The position numbers and the translations under genes are program-made. The notes beneath the pieces were generated by a model that saw only the letters and a list, made by a program, of their open reading frames with translations, made no database searches and had not been told where the DNA came from. Shown piece after piece: positions 1-4,337 of a stretch of DNA of 6,374 bases (position 1 is its first letter; each line of letters starts with the position of its first letter). Source of the DNA: Alphaproteobacteria bacterium (lineage in GTDB: Bacteria > Pseudomonadota > Alphaproteobacteria > Micavibrionales > SZUA-601); contig JAQGJA010000021.1 in NCBI GenBank assembly GCA_028290805.1, positions 1 to 6,374 of the forward strand, written 5' to 3'.

Positions 1-296
1 ATTTCGGCCCCGATGACCCGGATATGCCGCTGACGCCGGAACAAAGCGAGCGCAAGCGTATTTTATATGACGTGCTGATCGCCCTGTTGGAACGCGCTTA
101 TATCCTGGTTTATGAGGACCATATGAACAAACAGCGGTCCCGGCTTTGGGCGTCTTGGGAAGATTATATCCGCCACTGGTGCCGCAGGCGCGATTTCCGC
201 GCCGCGCTGCCCGCCATGCTCCAGGGCGAAGATCCGGAATTTGCCGATTATATGCTGCGCATCGTCCGGGAAGAAACATCGGAAGCGCGGCCTTAA
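1..296 (+). CDS. C-terminal fragment of an unrecognised protein, cut by the left edge
   Basis: The reading frame is open from position 3 to the TAA at 294-296, with no stop before the left edge, so the ATG at 24 is probably internal and the true start lies outside the window. About 98 residues are visible. They are soluble and rich in aromatic and charged residues, including the stretches LLERAYILVYEDHM and SWEDYIRHWCRR, then a short acidic piece (GEDPEF) and a basic/acidic end. I see no membrane segment, catalytic motif or metal-binding pattern in this part. The predicted character is helical. The pattern 'ERAY...W..W.DYI...CRR..FR' resembles the tails of uncharacterised bacterial proteins, but I cannot name a family. 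The Sel1-type gene follows 58 bp downstream on the same strand, so co-transcription is possible. Coding status is well supported; function is unknown. Confidence 0.7.
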   Translation, partial: FGPDDPDMPLTPEQSERKRILYDVLIALLERAYILVYEDHMNKQRSRLWASWEDYIRHWCRRRDFRAALPAMLQGEDPEFADYMLRIVREETSEARP

Positions 297-343
297 CAGA
301 AAATAAGGAAATGCAGGGCAAGCATGAAGCCTGACCTTATATA

Positions 344-350
344 AAGGAAG
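344..350 (+). promoter_or_regulatory. Ribosome binding site of the Sel1-repeat gene
   Basis: AAGGAAG lies four bases before the ATG at 355. Counting from AAGGA alone, the spacing is six bases, close to ideal. It supports the ATG at 355 as the start and keeps the N-terminal membrane anchor in the product. Confidence 0.65.
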
Positions 351-354
351 TCTC

Positions 355-918
355 ATGTCCCGCTTGTTGCGCCTGTTTTTCTTTCTTGGCTTTTGTGCCG
401 CCATTGGCATTTTCGCGTTGTGGTATATACGTACGCCCCAGCCTTTGCGCCATGATGTGCAGATCGCCTATTTCCGCGACAGCATCATTTACGAATATCA
501 TAAAACCCTCGCAAAAGAAAAAACCGAGGATACGGCGTTTTTGACCACACTGGCGCAACAGGGCAATATTCCCGCGCGGATCAAAACATCTGAATTATTA
601 TTCCTGAAAGGCAAGGAAAATCCGGCCTCTTATAAAGAAGCGGTGGATATATTGAAAGTTCTGGCTGAAGAAGGTGTCCCCTTTGGACAGAACGCTTTGG
701 GCGTGGCGCTGAATAACGGCCTGGGTTTGGACAAGGACAAAATCGAAGCCTTTAAATGGTTCAAGCTGGCGGGCGAAACCGGCTATATGCTGCCGCGCGA
801 CAATTTGATGAAACTGGGCCTTACTTTGACCCAGGAAGAAATTTCCCAAGGATCAAAACGCGCCGAAGAATGGCGCGAAAACTACCTCAAAGCACCGTTC
901 TCTCTTACGGAGCGTTAA
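355..918 (+). CDS. Membrane-anchored Sel1-like repeat protein
   Basis: The 187-residue product begins with a basic start (MSRLLR) and one hydrophobic segment at about residues 5-25, fitting an uncleaved anchor or signal peptide with the rest in the periplasm. Residues about 64-107 and 108-144 form two Sel1-like (TPR-related) helical repeats. The second is the clearer, with GQNALGVAL, NGLGLDKDK and EAFKWFKLAGETG matching the usual A-LG-Y-G-GV--D---A--W---AA--G pattern. A degenerate third half-repeat and a closing helix (LTQEEISQGSKRAEEW) are typical of how Sel1 proteins end. Such proteins act as protein-interaction scaffolds, often in envelope or signalling contexts; no partner can be read from the sequence. 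The start is set by a good ribosome binding site. The last 14 bp overlap the convergent carboxypeptidase gene. The family call is fairly sure; the role is unknown. Confidence 0.8.
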   Translation: MSRLLRLFFFLGFCAAIGIFALWYIRTPQPLRHDVQIAYFRDSIIYEYHKTLAKEKTEDTAFLTTLAQQGNIPARIKTSELLFLKGKENPASYKEAVDILKVLAEEGVPFGQNALGVALNNGLGLDKDKIEAFKWFKLAGETGYMLPRDNLMKLGLTLTQEEISQGSKRAEEWRENYLKAPFSLTER

Positions 919-2317
919 AGGCCATGCAATCGGAAAGAAGCTGGCAGGCCCGGCTGGCCTCGGTGGCGCTAAGGCCCACAATACGCGCGCGGTAAACGGT
1001 GCCCTGCGGCGTTTGCGACGGGACCGTGACCGCCTGGCCGCTATTGATAGAGGCTGATCTCAGGCGCATCTGGGCCGATTGCAAAACCTGTTGGCTCAGG
1101 CTGGTGCTGCTGAAAGCGCCGACCTGGATGCCCCAGTTTTTTGCCTGGGCGGGTGCTGCGGCATTATTATAAGCGACTGGATAAATCGACCCAGCATTTG
1201 CGGGTGCGGCCTGTTTTGCCGCCGGAATTTGCAATGTCCGAATTTGGCCGCCATCAGGGCGCCAGCCCGCGCGATCCGCCGAAGCAAGATCGGTGCGGCT
1301 TTGTATCGTCGTTTTTGCCACCGGCGCAATCGGTGCAATCTGGCTGGCAGCTTGGGCTTGGGGTGCAGGCGTATTGACTACCGTTTCCGTTACCACGGCG
1401 GTGGGCGTGCGGATCGTCGTGGTGGTGTTGGATGCAATCTGGGTCGTCATCTCCTTATTGTCCAGCATAGCCAGGCCCTGGTTCATCAGATTTGCAACCT
1501 GGTTATCGCGCGATGCCGCGCTGCGCCCGCCGAACACAACAACGATGATGCGGCGGTTATTGCGCACGGCAGAGGCCGCAAGGTTGAAACCTGACTTCCC
1601 TGTATAGCCGGTTTTCAAGCCATCCATCCCCTTGAAGCGGCGCATCAGGTTATTATGGGTTTCGATATTGCGGCCCCGGTAATTATACCGGACCAGGCCG
1701 AAGTAATGATACTGGTTGGGGAAATACTGCATCAAGGCGCGCGAGAGGATGGCCATGTCATAGGCTGATGATGTCTGTCCCGCATGGGGCAGGCCGGACG
1801 GCGTATAAAACTGGCTGCTTTTCATGCCAAGGCTGCGGGCGCGCTGGTTCATCATGGCGATAAAGCGCCCTTCGCTGCCGCCGATGGTTTCGGCCAGCGC
1901 CATGGCAACATCGTTGGCGGAACGCGTCACCAATACGCCGATCGCTTCGCTGACCTTGATATTTTCATTGGGGCGCAGGCCCAGTTTTGATGGCGACTGG
2001 TTCATCGCATTGCGCGTGATGACAAGGGTGGAGTCCATCGAAAGGCGGCGCTGCTGGATCGCTTCGAATGTCAGGAACAAGGTCATCATTTTCGTCAGCG
2101 ACGCCGGGGGAAGGGCGCGGGTGGAATTTTGTTCCTGTAATATCTTGCCGCTTTGCGCATCCATCATGATCATGGCGTAACGCGGGTTGCTGGTGAATTC
2201 ATCGGATGTGCGGCGCGGACGCGCAAAAGCATCGTTGTGGGACAGCAGGGAAATTGCACAGATAAAATAAATCAGACACTGAAAAAAGCGTGTTGTTTTT
2301 GCCACAGCATTATCCAT
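905..2317 (-). CDS. dacA: Secreted D-alanyl-D-alanine carboxypeptidase (S11, PBP5-like) with C-terminal SPOR domain
   Basis: This 470-residue protein would remove the terminal D-Ala from peptidoglycan pentapeptides in the periplasm. Residues 1-32 look like a signal peptide: a hydrophobic core at about 11-25 and a likely cut after AFA. The S11 catalytic domain spans about 40-285 and carries all three penicillin-binding motifs: SLTK at 73-76 (nucleophile Ser73, Lys76), SAN at 133-135 and KTG at 235-237 within GLKTGYTG. Residues about 290-393 are a low-complexity Thr/Ala/Pro/Gln linker. The end, about 394-468 (WGIQVGAFSS... to RACQLLSDC), is a SPOR domain, a fold known to bind glycan strands lacking stem peptides at division sites. 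The usual PBP5 C-terminal beta domain and amphipathic anchor helix are not evident. The ATG at 2317 is preceded only by an A-rich, weak Shine-Dalgarno, but the signal peptide supports it. The dacA symbol denotes the family; dacC or dacF would be equally defensible. Confidence 0.93.
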   Translation of the reverse strand: MDNAVAKTTRFFQCLIYFICAISLLSHNDAFARPRRTSDEFTSNPRYAMIMMDAQSGKILQEQNSTRALPPASLTKMMTLFLTFEAIQQRRLSMDSTLVITRNAMNQSPSKLGLRPNENIKVSEAIGVLVTRSANDVAMALAETIGGSEGRFIAMMNQRARSLGMKSSQFYTPSGLPHAGQTSSAYDMAILSRALMQYFPNQYHYFGLVRYNYRGRNIETHNNLMRRFKGMDGLKTGYTGKSGFNLAASAVRNNRRIIVVVFGGRSAASRDNQVANLMNQGLAMLDNKEMTTQIASNTTTTIRTPTAVVTETVVNTPAPQAQAASQIAPIAPVAKTTIQSRTDLASADRAGWRPDGGQIRTLQIPAAKQAAPANAGSIYPVAYNNAAAPAQAKNWGIQVGAFSSTSLSQQVLQSAQMRLRSASINSGQAVTVPSQTPQGTVYRARIVGLSATEASRACQLLSDCMAFNAP

Positions 2318-2346
2318 TCGTTATTTTCTTTTCTGTTGCTTTCAAT

Positions 2347-2375
2347 GTTACACCAGAGTTTGTTTAATTACGCAA
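2347..2375 (-). promoter_or_regulatory. Candidate sigma70-like promoter of the carboxypeptidase gene
   Basis: On the minus strand, TTGCGT (2370-2375) and TGTAAC (2347-2352) are separated by 17 bases, 30 bases ahead of the ATG. The -10 box matches the consensus at four of six positions and the -35 box at three. The placement in the divergent intergenic region is right. In an AT-rich region such matches also occur by chance, so this is a tentative call. Confidence 0.3.
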
Positions 2376-2389
2376 GACCCAGTAATTAA
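2364..2389. repeat. 8-bp inverted repeat, candidate operator in the divergent intergenic region
   Basis: TTAATTAC at 2364-2371 and GTAATTAA at 2382-2389 are perfect inverted copies separated by 10 bases, so the half-site centres are 18 bp apart. This geometry suits a dimeric helix-turn-helix regulator. The left arm overlaps the candidate -35 box of the carboxypeptidase gene. The same 8-mer, GTAATTAA, occurs again at 2516-2523, close to the phasin gene. No U-tract follows and the arms are AT-only apart from one G:C pair, so it is unlikely to be a terminator. No regulator can be assigned. Confidence 0.35.
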
Positions 2390-2464
2390 GCATGTTTGGA
2401 AATAATCGCCGTTCCATTTTATTCTATGCCCTTTGTAATGAAAATGCAAAACAAGAATTGATCT

Positions 2465-2506
2465 TATAATTTTTACTTGTTTTTTAATTTTTACTGTGCA
2501 TATGCT
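2465..2506 (+). promoter_or_regulatory. Candidate promoter region of the H1-like/phasin gene
   Basis: Two weak options are visible. A perfect TATAAT lies at 2465-2470, but no acceptable -35 box sits 16-18 bases before it. Alternatively, TTGTTT (2477-2482) and TATGCT (2501-2506) are 18 bases apart and would start the message about 40 bases before the ATG at 2551. The region is strongly AT-rich, so chance matches are expected. One or both may be used; the sequence cannot decide. Confidence 0.3.
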
Positions 2507-2538
2507 TTTATTGCGGTAATTAATTCCTCACCTCTCTC

Positions 2539-2544
2539 AAGGAG
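2539..2544 (+). promoter_or_regulatory. Strong ribosome binding site of the H1-like/phasin gene
   Basis: AAGGAG lies six bases before the ATG at 2551, a near-ideal Shine-Dalgarno and the strongest in this window. It fixes the start of the fusion protein and suggests high expression, as expected for a granule coat protein or nucleoid protein. Confidence 0.8.
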
Positions 2545-2550
2545 ATATTT

Positions 2551-3456
2551 ATGATCCAACAAAACAACGACCAGGCTGATAATATTGAATCAGCCGCTGC
2601 CGGATCTGCTGGAAAGCAGTCTGCCAAGAAAAAAGGTCCGGGTCGCCCAAAAGCGTCCGGTGCCAAGAAATCCACCGCTAAAAAAGCTTCTTCCGGCAAA
2701 TCCGCCGGCGGCAAAGCTTCAGGCGCTAAGAAAGCGACTGCGAAGAAGGCTTCTTCTAAAGGCGCTGCCAAGAAAGCAACCGGCGCCAAAAAAGCAACGG
2801 CCAAAAAATCCACTGCTAAGAAAGCCACTGCCAAAAAGTCAGTAGCTAAAAAAGCAGCTCCGAAAAAAGCCGCTGCCAAGAAATCGGTCGCCAAAAAATC
2901 GGCCGCTAAAAAATCTACAGCCAAAAAATCAGCTGCCAAAAAGTCGACCGCCAAGAAATCGGCCGGCCGTCCGAAAAAGGCTTCTGGTTCTAAATCCGCC
3001 GTTAGAAAAGCCAGCCCCGCAAAAAAAGCAGCCGCCAAAAAAGGCGGCGCAGCTTCTAAAGGCGCGGCACGCAAGCCTGCTAAAAAAGGCGCAACTGGAA
3101 AAAAGCCACAGGACGGAACGGCCGCAAATAATAGATTTGCTCAAGCTGCTTCGTCACAATTCAGCAATGGCGTAAACGCTTTCAATGACAAGTTCAATGG
3201 ACTGGGAGCGGCCTTTTCAGGCCTCATCCAGAGCCAGATGGAAGATACTGTGCAAGCCGCACAGAACCTTCTGAACTGCCGCAGCTTGAAAGATGTTGCC
3301 GCCCTGCAGAACCAGTATATGCAACAAAGCTTTGACCGCCTGGTCACCGAAGCCAATAAGGCCACGCATGGCGCGGCCCGTTTCGTCAAAGAAACGATTG
3401 AGCCTCTGAACGCCAGGATGGAAAACTTTGCCAAAGGCATAAACCGGACTGCCTGA
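2551..3456 (+). CDS. Histone-H1-like (lysine/alanine-rich, AT-hook) region fused to a C-terminal phasin domain
   Basis: The 301-residue protein has two halves. Residues about 22-185 are almost only Lys, Ala, Ser, Thr and Gly. Lys-Lys pairs fall exactly every five residues from 80 to 136 (AKKSA/AKKST units), resembling the histone-H1-like tails of bacterial nucleoid proteins and of PhaF/AlgP in Pseudomonas. GRP cores with basic neighbours at 31-33 and 139-141 look like AT-hooks flanking the repeat. Residues about 192-299 form an amphipathic helical domain with RSLKDVAALQNQYMQQSFDR and ETIEPLNARM, characteristic of the Phasin_2 family that coats polyhydroxyalkanoate granules. By analogy, it may tether granules to the nucleoid and share them out at division. 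PhaF carries its basic tail at the C-terminus; here the order is reversed. No PHA synthase or depolymerase gene is in view, so granule binding is inferred. If the cell makes no PHA, it may mainly be a DNA-binding protein. It has its own upstream region and terminator, so it looks monocistronic. Confidence 0.85.
   Translation: MIQQNNDQADNIESAAAGSAGKQSAKKKGPGRPKASGAKKSTAKKASSGKSAGGKASGAKKATAKKASSKGAAKKATGAKKATAKKSTAKKATAKKSVAKKAAPKKAAAKKSVAKKSAAKKSTAKKSAAKKSTAKKSAGRPKKASGSKSAVRKASPAKKAAAKKGGAASKGAARKPAKKGATGKKPQDGTAANNRFAQAASSQFSNGVNAFNDKFNGLGAAFSGLIQSQMEDTVQAAQNLLNCRSLKDVAALQNQYMQQSFDRLVTEANKATHGAARFVKETIEPLNARMENFAKGINRTA
2788..2967 (+). repeat. In-gene tandem 15-bp (5-residue) repeat array encoding AKKSx/AKKAx units
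   Basis: Twelve consecutive Lys-Lys pairs occur with a strict five-residue period (residues 80-136 of the fusion protein). At the DNA level the 15-bp units are degenerate: Lys codons alternate between AAA and AAG and Ala codons between GCC, GCT and GCA. The array is therefore old, or is kept by selection on the protein, and has not just expanded. Similar but irregular units continue on both sides (about 2614-3105). Confidence 0.8.
3099..3105 (+). other. Possible -1 frameshift slippery heptamer at the domain junction
   Basis: The in-frame codons GGA AAA AAG (Gly183-Lys184-Lys185) give the heptamer A AAA AAG, the same as the dnaX frameshift site of E. coli. A weak AAGG lies nine bases upstream. 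A -1 shift would reach TAA at 3129-3131 and end the protein after the H1-like region, at about 193 residues. No convincing stimulatory hairpin is visible downstream. This is a motif match, not evidence of frameshifting. Confidence 0.2.
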
Positions 3457-3475
3457 TACCTTTCGTGACTGCCTT

Positions 3476-3513
3476 AACCCCGGTTTCCCGCAACGGAAGC
3501 CGGGGTTTTCTTT
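3476..3513 (+). terminator. Rho-independent terminator after the phasin-like gene
   Basis: The arms at 3476-3488 and 3495-3507 pair over 13 positions with a single G-U wobble, around the 6-base loop CGCAAC. The tail from 3506 reads TTTTCTTT. The stem is GC-rich at its core and starts 19 bases after the phasin stop codon. It separates that gene from nadK, which begins 35 bases later. Confidence 0.9.
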
Positions 3514-3533
3514 AGGTGCCAGCAAATATTTTG

Positions 3534-3542
3534 TGGTATCCT
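3534..3542 (+). promoter_or_regulatory. Candidate extended -10 promoter of nadK, implying a leaderless mRNA
   Basis: TGGTATCCT fits the extended -10 pattern TGnTAtnnT, and no good -35 box is visible. Transcription starting about seven bases after the -10 box would begin at or next to the A of the nadK ATG (3549). No Shine-Dalgarno lies before that ATG, and the terminator immediately upstream leaves only about 35 bases for a promoter. Confidence 0.35.
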
Positions 3543-3548
3543 TGACCC

Positions 3549-4337
3549 ATGTCTTTGCCCTGTCAGCCGAAACATACCGAATCAATCGCCGTTTTTGCCG
3601 CCGATGCCCCGCTGGCGCATCGGGCGTTCCGCGAAATTACCCAGAAATACAAAACTACCACACCCGAAAATGCCGATGTGATCGTAGCCCTTGGCGGCGA
3701 CGGTCATATGCTGGAGGTGATGCACCAGACCATGGCGCTGAAAAAGCCGATCTATGGCATGAATCTGGGCTCGGTCGGGTTTTTGCTGAATAATTATTCC
3801 CCCGATTTCCTCATGGAACGCATGGCAAAAGCCAGCGGCGTCAGGCTGAACCCGTTATTGATGGAAGCTGAAACTATCGAAGGCGAAATCACACGGGCGC
3901 ATGCCATCAATGAGGTATCCCTGTGGCGTTCGTCGCGCCAGGCCGCGAAGATCGGCATCGAGGTGGACGGCGTCAACCGCCTGGCCGAACTGATCTGCGA
4001 TGGCGTCATGCTGGCGACGCCTGCGGGCAGCACGGCCTATAATTTATCGGCGCATGGGCCCATCATCCCGATCCGTGCCGAGGTTCTTGCCCTTACGCCT
4101 GTTTGTCCGTTCCGTCCCCGCCGTTGGCGCGGCGCGCTTTTGCCGCATGACGCCAAGTTGCGCTTTACCATCCTGGAACCGGAAAAACGCCCCGTAAATG
4201 CCGCCGCTGATTCAAAGGAAGCCGCGCATGTCGTCCGCGTCGATGTGTTCGAAGACCGCAGCACGGAAATATGTTTGCTGTTCGACCAGGGGCAGTCTTT
4301 GGAAGACCGGATTATAAGAGAACAGTTTTTATCCTAA
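3549..4337 (+). CDS. nadK: NAD kinase (ATP/polyphosphate-NAD 2'-phosphotransferase)
   Basis: This cytoplasmic enzyme phosphorylates NAD to NADP, the only route to NADP(H). The 262-residue product shows the family motifs in order: GGDG at 49-52 with the key Asp51, NLGSVGFL at 72-79, NEVSL at 121-125, and CDGVMLATPAGSTAYNLSAHG at 150-170, which forms the NAD-binding core. The segment PFRPRRWRGALLP near 187-199 and the later FDQGQSLEDRIIREQF are typical of the short alphaproteobacterial form. The length is normal for that group. The start is forced: an in-frame TGA at 3543-3545 leaves the ATG at 3549 as the first possible start, although no Shine-Dalgarno is present. Its 3' end overlaps the convergent PBP gene by 4 bp with no intrinsic terminator between them. 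Identification is firm. Confidence 0.96.
   Translation: MSLPCQPKHTESIAVFAADAPLAHRAFREITQKYKTTTPENADVIVALGGDGHMLEVMHQTMALKKPIYGMNLGSVGFLLNNYSPDFLMERMAKASGVRLNPLLMEAETIEGEITRAHAINEVSLWRSSRQAAKIGIEVDGVNRLAELICDGVMLATPAGSTAYNLSAHGPIIPIRAEVLALTPVCPFRPRRWRGALLPHDAKLRFTILEPEKRPVNAAADSKEAAHVVRVDVFEDRSTEICLLFDQGQSLEDRIIREQFLS

Noticed and set aside
63..558. Minus-strand open frames of 115 and 73 residues at the left end.
   Set aside because: They overlap two plus-strand genes that have better coding character. Their translations are rich in Arg/Phe/Cys, as expected of shadows.
946..960. Hairpin AGGCC-CGGCT-GGCCT near the convergent 3' ends, considered as a shared terminator.
   Set aside because: The stem is only five base pairs, there is no T-run on either strand, and it lies inside the SPOR coding region.
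1079..1607. Overlapping plus-strand frames of 171 and 104 residues, one with a hydrophobic stretch resembling a membrane segment.
   Set aside because: They lie opposite the Thr/Ala-rich linker and catalytic end of the carboxypeptidase. The hydrophobic stretch is the complement of the Thr/Val-rich linker.
2520..3074. A 184-residue minus-strand open frame with repeated ADFLA/VDFLA units that looks like a pentapeptide-repeat protein.
   Set aside because: It is the antisense reading of the AKKSx array, where Lys and Ala codons read backwards give Phe/Leu/Ala periodicity. The plus-strand frame has a strong ribosome binding site, a recognisable phasin domain and a terminator.
3549..3560. Whether nadK is truncated at its N-terminus or frameshifted, since no Shine-Dalgarno is present.
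   Set aside because: All motifs from GGDG onward are present in one frame, and the roughly 48 residues before GGDG fit the short alphaproteobacterial form. No disruption is visible.
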